From Pachyseris speciosa (lineage: Eukaryota; Cnidaria; Anthozoa; Scleractinia; Pachyseridae): a DNA stretch of 64,000 bases. The first letter of the stretch is position 1. The number at the start of each line of letters is the position of its first letter. The notes under the pieces were generated by a model. That model was given only the letters and a program-made list of their open reading frames with translations, made no database searches and was not told the DNA's origin. The position numbers and the translations under genes are program-made. Below, in pieces: positions 41,807 through 52,036 of this stretch. Where the stretch lies: NCBI GenBank assembly GCA_016490735.1, contig JAEMWC010000378.1:353501-417500 (forward strand). Direction: 5' to 3'.

Positions 41807-41923
41807 CACAATAACCACATCTTTTTTGACAGTTCATTCTGTATATTGGTAGCTCACAAATTTGCTTTCCATGATAATTAAGTTGCAGGCAAAATAAGAT
41901 ATTCCTGTCCCTGCAGCTGCTAT
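41807..41923 (-). CDS. ShKT-domain exon
   Basis: 117 nt, phase 1 in and out, acceptor TTTCCAG and donor GTAAGG. Encodes SSCRDRNILFCLQLNY, then GKQICELPIYRMNCQKRCGYC: six cysteines in the ShKT pattern ending C-x3-C-x2-C. ShKT modules are common in cnidarian secreted enzymes and matrix proteins as well as in channel-blocking peptides; embedded among FN2 exons it is more likely a module of a larger secreted protein than a toxin. Confidence 0.75.
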
Positions 41924-42120
41924 CTGGAAAAAAAATATATAAAGAATTTTTTCAATTATTAAGTTAAAATATAAAATTTTGGACAAAAGAAATGTCACAG
42001 ACTGATTCCACATTATCTGGTTTACATTTGAAAGGAGTCTTAGTCGGGTTGTGATGTATGGAACAATTTTTCTCCTTCGTCTTCTTTCTCTCTTATTATA
42101 ACATCCTTCGTAACATAATA

Positions 42121-42487
42121 GGGAGCTTTAGCAACGACGACGGCGACGGCAACGAAAACGTCACTTCAAAATAGGACTTCTCGTTTTCTTAACGCTTTCG
42201 CTATTATTCCAATTTGTTTAACTTGGAAAGGACTGGCGAACTATTCAGGGACTAAATTGTTATGAACGCCATTAAAGTAAGAAAAAAGAAAGAAAACTTT
42301 ACAGTCACACGCTTCCGTTCTCGCCGAAACCTAAAATTTGGTCATTTCACGTTGTTATTTTGCAGAGGACGGGAAAGAAATGTACCAAAATGTTAAACGC
42401 ACGTGCAGAGCCATTGTTTTTGCTCATTAAGCCTAATGTTTTGTGGCGTTGTCGTTGCCGTTGCCGTCATCGTTGCTAAAGCTCCAA
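42121..42487. mobile_element. MITE with GGAGCTTTAGCAACGACGAC ends
   Basis: The left end GGGAGCTTTAGCAACGACGA then CGGCGACGGCAACGAAAACG pairs with the right end, complement of GGAGCTTTAGCAACGATGAC. A relative lies at 62486-62861. Non-coding. Confidence 0.8.
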
Positions 42488-43094
42488 TAACTCTGCAAGG
42501 ACGTAACTTCCACATCCAGCAGTACAGCAACAGTATGGAAGAGACTCGATAAGGTGAGGGTAGAAAACCAGGATTATCTCGAACTTGTAACTCCGAAAGT
42601 TTCTTATTTTTCGATAGGATGAAGACATGTGGCAATGAATATATGAAAATCATATATTTGAACAGTAGTAAGAGAATGGCGTCACGAGACCAGTTTTGAA
42701 ATGCTGATCTCGTACAACACCACTCTCGATACTATTCCACCAGCTAATGGAAAATATTTTATTCAATCTAAATGTTTCCAAAAATTAAAGTGTATTTGAA
42801 TATTCACATACAACGCCAACTCTTTTTTTAAATATCTTCATACGAAATCACCGTCGCGTGACAATCTCAGAAAAAAACTTACAAACTGATCTGATACCAA
42901 GCCAACTCTAAGAAAATCAGTACTAAATCATTTTTTGACATCATTTTTAACATTAACCAGTTTCTTGGGTAGTATATCTTAATCACCATTATCTGTTAAT
43001 TTGAAACCAATTCCTGGGGGCCTCTGATGCCCCGGATACCATTATCTGTTTGTGTAGTCCTATGCGTCGTTAAAAATTCACATTATATAATTAC
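42488..43094. other. No recognisable gene
   Basis: AT-rich sequence with a SINE-like scrap (ATATATGAAAATCATATATT near 42637). May include unrecognisable ends of the Polinton relic. Confidence 0.4.
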
Positions 43095-43744
43095 ATTACA
43101 TATTTCCAGTTTCTTTTCACCACTTTCAAAGGTTTATCAACATATAAAAATGAGTAGGCTTTTCAGTGGCTCTAATATATTGATCCTTTGCGACTGCCAG
43201 CTCTCTGGATATTAAATTTCTTTCATTGGTACTTGGAAAGTCATAAACACAAAAATGGCTACAATTCAATCGTATTTCCTTTAATTTGGTGTCTTATAGA
43301 AGCTTTGCAAGGGATAGATTACGCTACAATTCTTATGCCGTCCACGTATGAAATAAGCAACCAGAGGTTTTTTATCTTTATCGCATATGAAATCATCAAA
43401 TATTACAATCTTTTGTGTATCATCATTTTCAAGCTTGCTGACTGGAACAATTTCGTCATTGCTGCAAATTAGAACATCATATCCTACCATATCACTAATG
43501 CCATTCAATTTGTTAACCATATCATGTTTTTGTATTTGTCTTGCTCTAGGTTCTTACCATATAAATGAATTTGGTCATAATAAATTAAACACTTCATTAA
43601 AATGTGATACAACAGGTTAGTCTTACTACTTCCACTGTTTCCACATATAAGCATCCGGATGTTATGTTTGGGCATGTAGGAATACAATTGTTTGAACGAC
43701 TGATTTTCATCCTTACCAAAAGAATCATAATTTGGTATTTCCAT
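43095..43744 (-). pseudogene. Relic packaging ATPase
   Basis: MEIPNYDSFGKDENQ start, a Walker A region GNSGSSKTN (the second invariant Gly of GxxGxGKT is Ser), IVIFDDFI Walker B, RGRHKNCSVIY, then in another frame the NERNLI segment and a KPLKVVKRNW-like end. At least two frameshifts and several stops. Confidence 0.85.
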
Positions 43745-43818
43745 TTCTATTATTACATTATATTAAAAGATAACTTAAGATACGTTGAGATAAATTTGTA
43801 TCATGTATTAACGGATAT

Positions 43819-45925
43819 ATGGATATTAAAAGGTATAAGAAACGCACTATTCCTAAAATTGAAACTGGAAAAATGACTCAAATTGTTCGTGATGTCATCA
43901 AAAGCACACAAACTTCTAAACAAGATATTTTTGATGAAAGGAAGGAAGAATTGAAACCAATTACTGAAAAATTAGTAGTAATTTGAGTATTTTATTAATT
44001 AGTAGTAATTTGAGTGAAGAATATAAGAAAAAAGAAATTATATTATTAGCAAGTCCAAAAATTATATTATATTATGAGCAAGTCCAAAAATTAGCATTAG
44101 CTGGTCCTGGTGTTGAAGAGTCAAAATTAGTATCTGATATTAATAAAGGTCTTTCACAGAAAGAATTTGAAATTATACAAAAACAAATTACCCGTACCGG
44201 CTGATGTTTTTAGACACCATGAACGATCCAGCTATTACTGATAAAATGTTGGAAAAATGTGGTCAAATAAATAAGGATCTAGAATCTATATATATACTGC
44301 GAAAACTGCAAAGAAAAAAACAAAGACAAAATAGGTGAATATGATGAGCAGATTACAGCGGTGATTATATCGGCGTGAACACCTAAAATATGTCTGGAAT
44401 GTTGTGCTGTAACCAATCACAGGCGAGATCTTCAAACCACAGAAACCACAGGCAACGAACGGTCACGGAACAAATTATTTTCGTTTTATTTAACATGTTT
44501 AAGGATACAAGCTGTCTTATTAGGAATTTAAAACACCACTGCTCCCCAAGATCAGTGCTGAGGACCGCATTCAGCACATCGTTCGATTTTAGAAAGAAAA
44601 ATTTAGAAGCCAACGCCACGCGACGACGACCGGCTTTCCATGTAACGACATAATGAACAATCGTGTATTCTTAGAAAAATAAATTTTCAGATATGCATTC
44701 AACAATATAAAGCCGTTGGGTTGTAACATGCGAGTTTACGGACATTTACGGAGATCCTTTTGGTAAGAAGAACTGCGATCGGAGATAATCATGTTTTTTT
44801 TTTCTTTTGCACGCAAAATGTGCTAATAATCGCATCCAAAGGGGACTTAAAATCTTCTTGGCTAAATCCCCTCATAACTAGTTTCCTACAGCATGTAATC
44901 CCCCTGATATCAAATGCATAAATGCCTTCAGAGAAAAAGCAAAATTATATTTTGGAAGGAATACCGAAAATTGGGCTGTTTACTTTGCGCGATGTGTCAA
45001 TCATTCTCCATAGATGTTGAATTTGGTCGGTGGTTTTCCAGTTTGCGATCTTGCGATCAAGGAGCTTCTGCCGGCACAGTAGTTCGAAGGTTTAATCGTT
45101 AGCGCACGTAAATCCAATCCCCTTGTTCTACAAAAAAATATTAGCGAGGATTATGTTATCAGAAACGAAAACATCGGCAAGAACAACTCTCGAATTTCAA
45201 CTTTATTATTAGCTACCAAAAAAAAAGAATACCGGTAATAAATTACCAATTTAGTAAATCTCCCTGACCTAACAAAAAAGTGTTAACGCTTGCTGCAATA
45301 GCCGCGAAGCGATGGGAATCAGAAAATTCTAGCGGCTTACCTTGCAACATTGTAACTTGCGATCAGGCGTAACTACCGATTTCGATCGTTACAAAAAGTT
45401 TGAAAATTCCCACGCCAAACCGTCGCGTGCGTCGGCCCGGCACTGCGGCTTTGTAATTCATTTCAAAATCGTTCAAACCTGTATTCTTCGCTATCATAGC
45501 ACACACTGTAAACAAATAGGAAGGAAAAGCAATTGTTTACTTGTAAAGAGACTGAATGTTAAAACAAAACGAAAATAATTTGTTCCGTGACAGATAGGAA
45601 ACCGTTCGTTGCCTGTGGTTTCTGTGGTTTAAAGATCTCGCCTGTGATTGGTTAGAACACAATTAACATTCCAGACATATTTTAGGTGTTCACGGCAATA
45701 CAATCACCGCTGTAATACTATACAAAAATACAGAAAGTGAATAGGTATCATTGAGGAAGGTTAAAAGACTCTACAATCTGGAAAGGGAATTTACATACAA
45801 TCGAAACGAAATTCGTGTAAAATAAACCCAGAAAATGGTACCTATGGAAATTTAATCATTGATGTTCCTAAACTATATGGACAACTTAGATTGATAGCTT
45901 ACCGAGATAATAAAAAAGTATATCA
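43819..45925 (+). pseudogene. Relic coiled-coil protein, interrupted
   Basis: Opens MDIKRYKKRTIPKIETGKMT, matching the start of the intact protein, then IVRDVIKSTQTSKQDIFDER. Stops at about 43983 and after. It continues past the 44356-45712 insertion with a NGTYGNLIIDVPKLYGQLRL segment (about 45833-45892), a C-terminal type known from other Polinton copies. Confidence 0.7.
44356..45712. mobile_element. 1.36-kb non-autonomous DNA transposon, TA-flanked
   Basis: Imperfect inverted repeats of about 160 bp begin CAGCGGTGATT and share GTGAACACCTAAAATATGTC, TGGAATGTT, CCAATCACAGGCGAGATCTT and AACCACAGAAACCACAGGCA. Flanking TA at 44354-44355 and 45713-45714. No transposase frame in the 1 kb interior. 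TA duplication points to the Tc1/mariner-like group, but this is tentative. Confidence 0.75.
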
Positions 45926-45926
45926 A

Positions 45927-46043
45927 ATGAAGAATGATCCTCGCAGTTGTGAACGCAATTTATGCAATTGCGAAAAGAACCCTGAAAAAAAAACAGGACT
46001 TCAACGGGGTTTGAACCCGTGACCTCTCGATTACCGGTGCGAT

Positions 46044-46084
<41 letters not shown>

Positions 46085-46555
46085 AGGTCAATTGTGGGTT
46101 CATATGTTCCCGTGAAAGAAATGAGTGTGAATGATATATGAAATGAATCATATATGAACTGCGGAAATGAAATCAAATGAAGAATGATCCTCGCAGTTGT
46201 GAACGCAATTTATGCAATTGCGAAAAGAAGCCTGGAAAAAAAAATTCAGGACTTCAACGGGGTTTGAACCCGTGACCTCGCGATTACCGGTGTGATGCTC
46301 TAACCAGCTGAGCTATGAAGCCACTGACGTTGGGAGCAGGTCAATTGTGGGTTCATATGTTCCCGTGAAAGAAATGAGTGTGAATGATATGTGAAATGAA
46401 TCATATATGAAATGCGGAAATGAAATCAAATGAAGAATGATCCTCGCAGTTGTGAACGCAATTTATGCAATTGCGAAAAGAAGCCTGAAAAAAATTCAGG
46501 ACTTCAACGGGGTTTGAACCCGTGACCTCGCGATTGAAGTCCTGAATTTTTTTCA
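45927..46555 (-). repeat. Tandem tRNA-derived repeat, 2.5 units of about 247 bp
   Basis: Three starts of ATCAAATGAAGAATGATCCT at about 45927, 46173 and 46422. The first two units each contain, on the minus strand, a tRNA-like body (CATAGCTCAGTTGGTTAGAG; GGGTTCAAACCCCG) with anticodon loop CCGGTAA, i.e. Thr(GGT)-like; the anticodon stem does not pair. The third unit ends in an inverted copy of AAGCCTGAAAAAAATTCAGG. Confidence 0.8.
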
Positions 46556-47486
46556 GGCTTCTTTTCGGGCGGGCGGACAAATGAAGGCTATTATTGTTGT
46601 TTACATGTTCTAAGCTTCGCTAATTTTAAGGATGATTGATCGAAATGTATCCACAAAATCAATTTACTAAGTTTGAAATGATTTAATTGGTGTTACATAA
46701 GACTTGGGATTTGTGAATATTTTCCTGTACTTCCTTCGATAATTACTTCGAGGTTCCGGCTATTTTTCGAAATTCAGCCTGATCATCATATATCAAGAAC
46801 CTAACTTGTTATGGGGAATACAACTGACCACTGAAAACACGTTTAAAAAACAATATGGCGACCGTAGTGGAATGAAAGCAAACCTCTCGAAGATACATTT
46901 TTCCTCCGTAATGGCTTCATCTCGGCTCGTCTCGCATTTCTAGAAAATGCCACTATACACATGAAAGACGGACCATGTTAAGGAAATTTGTTAGAGCCAA
47001 GAATATTATTTTTGCGAGCTTTATATCTTATCTTTTGAATAAGATCGTAGGGAATTAATTCGGTACAGTTGTTTCCTCGAAGCCGACTAAGAAAACCATG
47101 CAGGTAAGACCTGTTTAAAGGAACATTGTGAGAAACGTGTGGCTAGTTTACGAGATTATTTGGATCAAAAACGCACCGCTTAAAACTATTTTTCTCATAT
47201 TTTACTCAATTAAAGATGGTTCGAACTTGACTCTATCCACTAAAATCATGTAGAATGCTGAGTTTTGTGCGGTTACGCCTCAAAATGCAAAACAATATTA
47301 TTTTCCCCTCATTTCCTTTATATTTCGCCGCCATGTTAAATCCGTATGTGCGTGCTCTGCGCATGCTTGCGGCCATTTTGGAAGCCATGTTGTATGGGAT
47401 TTCTGGCTATGAATAATTGGTTGAATCATAAAAACGAGTGACTATGAAAGTAAATTAAATTACCAAACATCACACAATCGATCGAC
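46556..47486. other. Unidentified insert in the Polinton relic
   Basis: No gene, inverted repeat or tail recognised. It separates the coiled-coil relic from the minor capsid relic, so it is either an insertion or unrecognisably decayed element sequence. Confidence 0.4.
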
Positions 47487-47740
47487 CACATTTATATAAA
47501 TACAGACGCGATTACAGACAGCATTCGTAATGGAGTTAACACAAATACCTTAGCAGTAATTCCAGTCGATAATTTGACAAGAAGCTATCCTTTTAGCATT
47601 GAACCAAAAGGGAATTATATTGTCCTGTTGCATCTTCATACATCTCCCAAATTCGGTTTTATATCACAGATTCTCTTGGAAGGTCGATAAATCTTAATGG
47701 TATTGACTGATTTATTAGTTTACTTTTACGATGAACACCA
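47487..47740 (+). pseudogene. Relic minor capsid protein, C-terminal part
   Basis: Frames give DAITDSIRNGVNTNTLAVIP then VDNLTRSYPFSIEPK, then in another frame TDSLGRSINLNGID, stop, FISLLLR. Aligns segment by segment with the intact copy (DLVTDSIVDGNSTNTIAVIP; DLNGIDWYIELFLRE). Confidence 0.85.
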
Positions 47741-47746
47741 CTTTAA

Positions 47747-47752
47747 TCTAAT
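47747..47752 (+). promoter_or_regulatory. TCTAAT motif retained in the relic
   Basis: TCTAATGTAATAGTGTATAA before the ATG at 47769 of the small basic relic, the same place as in the intact element. Confidence 0.45.
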
Positions 47753-47768
47753 GTAATAGTGTATAATC

Positions 47769-48013
47769 ATGAGACGTTATGATCCAGAAGTAGGCCGACA
47801 TGTTAAAAACACATTTATGGAGAAGGTATATCAGATGTAGCTAAATCAATTGTCAAAATACGTTTTGCACAAACAATGAAGGAGGCTGCAAAAACAGCAT
47901 CAAAAAAAGCTGTTTCTACAACAACAACTAAAACCGGTGAATATGCTTGTACAAAGCCGGAGATAAAATAATGGAGCTAATAAGCAAAAATAAAGAAAAG
48001 GAACACAACCAAC
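47769..48013 (+). pseudogene. Relic small basic virion protein
   Basis: Opens MRRYDPEVGRH; the next frame gives YGEGISDVAKSIVK, then EAAKTASKKAVSTTTTKTGE, matching the layout of the 76-residue intact protein. Two or more frameshifts. Confidence 0.75.
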
Positions 48014-48014
48014 G

Positions 48015-48206
48015 ATGACAATACAAAATACACCAATATCTGATAATGAGATGGATGAAAGAGTTAATCAACTACTTTCAGGTGGAAAACTTCGCAAGAT
48101 GTGCAGCACTCATCAGATAAAATTGCCAAACGCGGATTTACCGCATCGTTACACTGATTTGAAATACACATACAACCGTTGGAAATATGATAGCTACAAT
48201 GACTAA
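48015..48206 (+). CDS. Short open frame in the Polinton relic, unknown
   Basis: 63 codons, MTIQNTPISDNEMDERVNQL to RWKYDSYND. No family recognised and no counterpart in the intact element at this place (there the gene is followed directly by MCP). Probably chance or a decayed accessory gene. Confidence 0.2.
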   Translation: MTIQNTPISDNEMDERVNQLLSGGKLRKMCSTHQIKLPNADLPHRYTDLKYTYNRWKYDSYND

Positions 48207-48568
48207 ACACTTTGAAAGAAACGCTTTTACAAAACAATGGAAAGTAAGAGATTATAAATAAATTCCGTTACTATTGCGTGACAAGATTAGCTACATGTAT
48301 AAAATTTAAAGTTTATCATTTTTCAGGAGAAATTTGTTTGCGTGCCTGCATGAAGTTATCAGTTCATTCCGTTTGTTCAGAGAGGCTAAGTCAGGTTTAC
48401 AAATAACAAAGTCTTCTCCCAGAGGCATAGGTTACATCATGTTTGATCTTGAAACACCTCTTAATATACGACTGCAGCTAACAATACACATCTGAGAAAA
48501 GATGGATACCCGGATTTGTTGTAGACGGGGATTTGTTGTAGATAATTCCGGAGAGGTTACACCTTACA

Positions 48569-48692
48569 AGAGTTTACAGAGATGTCCTGAAATATGTACA
48601 TGCAAACAATGAATATCAAGAAGGTACATTATTGAATAGATCTCATTTTAGCACTATATTTCTATTCGTGTAGTTTGATCTTACAAAAAAAA
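48569..48692 (+). pseudogene. Relic major capsid protein, C-terminal fragment
   Basis: RVYRDVLKYVHANNEYQEGT, LLNRSHFSTIFLFV, stop, FDLT: aligns with RVFRDVLKYVQAVNDFSEST, LLNRGNFGTIFPFV and YFDLTK of the intact MCP. Ends at the (ACT)n repeat. Confidence 0.85.
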
Positions 48693-48696
48693 TGGA

Positions 48697-48706
48697 TACT
48701 ACTCAG

Positions 48707-48754
<48 letters not shown>
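48697..48754. repeat. (ACT)n microsatellite
   Basis: About 17 ACT units abutting the MCP relic. Confidence 0.95.
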
Positions 48755-48755
<1 letters not shown>

Positions 48756-48756
<1 letters not shown>

Positions 48757-49160
48757 TGAACTGCGGATGAAAGAAAGAGTATGTGAATGATCATTGCAGT
48801 TACGATCACTACTTAAGCAGTAGGGAAAAGAAAGCCTGAAAATAAAAATCCAGGTTTGTACGGGATTTGAACCCATGACCGCTGCGACATCGGTGCAGTG
48901 TTCTACCAACTGAACTAACAAGCCAACTGAGGGCTGGTCATTTGGTTGGTTCGTATAATATACCCGTGAGTGATGAATATGTGACAGTGAATATATGAAA
49001 ATCATGCGGATTAAAGGATAAATATGTGAATGATCATCGCAGTTATGAACATTACTTAAGCACGGTAGTGAAAACAAAGCCTGAAAAAATCAAACAAACA
49101 AACAAACAAAGGCTTGTAAGGGTTTGAGCCAATGACCTCTTGAAAATCATATATTTGAAC
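48756..49160 (-). repeat. Two tandem tRNA-derived SINE units
   Basis: Minus-strand tRNA-like body at about 48850-48925 (TTAGTTCAGTTGGTAGAACA; GGGTTCAAATCCCG) and a second partial unit with CTTGTAAGGGTTTGAGCC at about 49110. The shared flank TGAATGATCATCGCAGTTA links them to the copies at 7031 and 45927. Confidence 0.7.
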
Positions 49161-50247
49161 AGTCGATTTTCCTATATTAATTTTAATATGAAAAACCTTT
49201 GAACACAGGTCTAATACTACACCACCAGAGACATGTAGACAATCCAGTTACGGTGATATGGGTATATTTTCCTCATCCTTGGGTACGGAACGACGGTATC
49301 CCATTACCGAAATTCCTAGGGTTTTGAGCATCCCGGCAGGGAAACCAAAAAACTTAATTTTTGAAGCTCAAGGGTTATACGTTTAGAACGGCACAAACAC
49401 TGATCGCCATCCATAATCGTGACGAACACGGAAGGTCACCGAGGACATACTGATGCAGTCCCGTGTCCTTAATTCAAGACATGAAGTAGTTTGATTGTGC
49501 ATGTGGTGCTCGAGACGCCAAGCAATGCAAACTTATTGCAAAGGGACTCGATAAGTGCAAAATAATTTGAGTAAATTTCATAAATTCTCAAGACACATTC
49601 CTTTTATGCAAACTTAGGGAAGGATTTGAGACTCGCAAAATTTTTTCACTTTTGTAGCTACTGAAAAGTCGGTTTTTGTCGTAAGGCTTCGCTTGTCTTT
49701 GCATAACGTAACTATTAAAATGTGATATAAAATAGCATTCGTAATCCTTTGATAAAACAACATTAACACTGTGAATGATATATGAAATGAACTGCGAGGA
49801 TCATTCTTCATTTGAGAACATTAACACTGCAGCCAAGATATCTCTCCTTCGCAGTTGTAATCAGAAAATAGTAAAATATACTGGAAAGAATAATATTGCG
49901 ATCAAATTTATAAGGGAGCCAGACGCTAAGGATCACAAGGAGGATGGGGAACGGGGGGGAGGGGGGGGGGGGGCAGTGTGGCCAAACCTTCCAGCAACCA
50001 CATTAGTGGGAGCGCCGTTGATTTAAACAAAGGAAAATTACAAGTTCATTTAGTAGATAAGCTCACAGTCTCCATAAAACTTTGATCTTAGTTGGCTCAC
50101 AATATTTTTCTGTGCAATTTGCCCAAATTTCTAACCCACGTAGAGGCTGCTTGTGTTTCGCTTATTGAACCAATTTTTTTGTGGTCCTTTAGTTGCTTCT
50201 GTATTTGTCCTTGCTAAAGCTCTTTACGTCGCGAGGCTCTGACTTAC
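49161..50247. other. No recognisable gene; SINE scrap and poly-G
   Basis: A short SINE fragment (AACTGCGAGGATCATTCTTC) near 49790 and a G-rich tract at 49953-49973. Nothing else identified. Confidence 0.45.
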
Positions 50248-50296
50248 CATCCACAGCATAGGTATCTTCGACTTTTGCCGCGCTGCCAGTTAAGCC
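50248..50296 (-). CDS. Weak candidate small exon
   Basis: Acceptor TTTTCAG and donor GTAAGT frame 49 nt; in one frame GLTGSAAKVEDTYAVD. Phases do not chain with the phase-1 exons nearby, and no domain is recognisable. Listed only because both splice sites are strong. Confidence 0.15.
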
Positions 50297-50706
50297 CTGA
50301 AAACGTCAGAAGCATATAACAGTGACCTCAAAATGTTTGTCCGTATAAATACCTGACCCATCTTTGCATTTAATTATTATAATTAATTTTCAAAGTAGTT
50401 ATCGTTATTACTTTAAACTTATGTTCAGAGTACGGATGCCGCTCTTTAATATCTTCTTAATTTCTAAACTTGATATGTCAGCAGCTATCTTTCGGTTTTT
50501 CCTAGCTCGGTAACATCCAGGAACAACGAGACCCACTTTAACGTTTTCCACATACTTTGAAAGTGAGAGAATTCGTTCTGAAGCGGTTAGAAAACCAGCA
50601 AGCAACTTTTCTATCTTACTACGCGAGCAAACTACGCGTCTTATTTGTTTTATTGCCGTTGTTACAGTCAAAGTGGAATAAACCCCCCTAGTTACACCCC
50701 ACCACC

Positions 50707-50737
<31 letters not shown>

Positions 50738-50835
50738 ACACTAGATCCCCACAAATTTAATAGAAGCCCCGAGCGTTTATTAGACCATTTACGGTACACG
50801 AATTTACTAGCTATGTTGAATAATAAGTTGAAATG

Positions 50836-50911
50836 GTGTGGTACGGTACGGTACGGTACGGTACGGTACGGTACGGTACGGTACGGTATGGTATGGTATG
50901 GTATGGTATGA
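50836..50911. repeat. (GGTAC)n / (GGTAT)n microsatellite
   Basis: Pentamer GGTAC about ten times, turning into GGTAT units towards 50911. A (CA)n tract after poly-C lies at 50706-50742. Confidence 0.95.
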
Positions 50912-50939
50912 TATATGAAAGACCAGACCAAAAAACTGG

Positions 50940-51160
50940 GTACTAAGTACAGTGTGTCAGGTTCTTTAACGATAGGGTCTTTGAACAAGTGTTATGAGAC
51001 GGGACGTAGGGTTTAGCGACTTTATCCGAGAAGACTAGAAAATCTAACCATTTGCAGATGTCATCATTACAAAGGTAGCACTGAGTGTTGGTTCTGCCAG
51101 GGTTTGAACCCGCGACGCCCCGCATAGTAGTCTGGTGTTCTACCAAGTGACCCAACTGGT
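50940..51160 (-). repeat. tRNA-Ala-like SINE copy
   Basis: Minus-strand head with GGGTCACTTGGTAGAACACC and GTCGCGGGTTCAAACCC, then the body blocks (ACACTCAGTGCTACCTTTGT, GATGACATCTGCAAATGGTT) shared with the SINE at 13672. Truncated, without the TGTTG tail. Confidence 0.7.
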
Positions 51161-51410
51161 CGGATATTCTTAATCTATGAAATTACATACTGAGGCAATT
51201 ATTCCCTTTGTATTCCAAATGCACTGTGCAGTATATTAACTAATTTGTTAACCTCAGGTGGCCAAAACCGTTCGACCATTTTTTTTCCCATCATTTTTAT
51301 CATTTTATCATCCTTTTATTTCAATAATTTAAAATTTACAATTTGGAGAAGTACATGCGGGTTGTGTAACTTACGATCAAATTTAGCAATCCAAGTTTTT
51401 CTTACATTTG

Positions 51411-51850
51411 TCATATGATCATTGAACATAAATGGTAGTACGACTTACTGCAACAAGTGAGTGTAAGTATTTTATTGCGATATAGTTTATATTTTTCATA
51501 ACTTCCAGATACAAATAGAGCATTTTTTATTTGTATTGACTTTACTAGCCTCCAAGTAATCCAAGGTTTAGAAAATTGCTTGGCTTTGCATTTTGAAAGA
51601 GATCGAAGGGGCGCATGTTTGCTTATTATTTTGTTAAGGCTTTTAAAGAATTTAGAAAAAGCAGCATCTGCATTATCTCGATAGTTTATCATGGCTAAAT
51701 CCCAGTTGATCTGGGATAAATCAGAATGAATAATTTCCTCTGTATCTCGGGAACCAATCAAAGTCGAGTGCTCTTGTCCTCCATGCAGGGAAAGGAAATT
51801 AAGACGAAATACTCTCAACTGAGCAGGATTCAGAAATTTTGCCGCCTACG
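51411..51850 (-). pseudogene. LINE ORF2 fragment, endonuclease-RT linker
   Basis: Reads DADAAFSKFFKSLNKIISKH-type (actual DNADAAFSKFFKSL, then IISKHAPLRSLSKCKAKQ), followed by KPWITWRLVKSIQIKNALF and YKLYRNKILTL. This HAPL...KPWIT...K-YRN pattern is typical of CR1/Jockey-clade ORF2 just before the reverse transcriptase. One fragment only. Confidence 0.8.
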
Positions 51851-51957
51851 TCAGAGGGAATAAAGTTTGCAAATTACAGCGTTTGACTATCCAGAGGAAA
51901 GAGGCTTAAAAGCCTTGCAAGTTACCTGGTTGAAAGTTGAATCATCTTGTAATTTAC

Positions 51958-52036
51958 CATGCTTGGATCGCGCCCAGCAACAGCCTTGTTGAATTGCCCA
52001 CAGGCAAACTACCATAAGAGCAAATGAATGCATCAT
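51958..52036 (-). CDS. Signal-peptide exon of the proposed FN2/ShKT gene
   Basis: ATG ATG at 52036-52031 opens MMHSFALMVVCLWAIQQGCC then WARSKH, with donor GTAAAT in phase 1. The hydrophobic core and small residues before the Trp-Ala fit a signal peptide. Phase 1 matches every ShKT and FN2 exon downstream on the same strand. The link to those exons, 10 kb away, is inferred from phase and orientation only. Confidence 0.5.

Larger units (their letters stand above)
43095..48700. mobile_element. Degenerate second Polinton, opposite orientation
   Basis: Relics of five Polinton genes occur in the order ATPase(-), coiled-coil(+), minor capsid(+), small basic(+), major capsid(+). This is the exact reverse complement of the order in the intact element (27788-31695). 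Stops and frameshifts are frequent. Later insertions: a TA-flanked transposon (44356-45712), tandem SINE units (45927-46555) and an unknown segment (46556-47486). No inverted repeats were found, so both ends are missing. Confidence 0.85.
17017..52036 (-). other. Proposed host gene: signal peptide - ShKT - FN2 x4, secreted
   Basis: Exons in transcript order: signal peptide (51958-52036), ShKT (41807-41923), FN2 (41287-41457), FN2 (40714-40871), FN2 (18065-18221), FN2 with stop (17017-17171). All are on the minus strand, all have usable AG/GT sites, and every junction is phase 1, as in shuffled extracellular modules. The linkage of the 52-kb exon to the rest is inference; other exons may be missing. 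Introns hold an intact Polinton, a Polinton relic, LINE scraps and MITEs. Two FN2 exons carry single-base frame errors, so the gene may be decaying or the assembly may contain errors. Confidence 0.45.

Noticed and set aside
41807..41923. Stand-alone ShK-type toxin gene
   Set aside because: It is a phase-1/phase-1 internal exon without its own signal peptide and lies among FN2 exons, so it is better read as a module of a larger secreted protein.
45990..46075. Functional tRNA-Thr genes in the tandem repeat
   Set aside because: Anticodon stem does not pair and the units are repeated as parts of a longer element.
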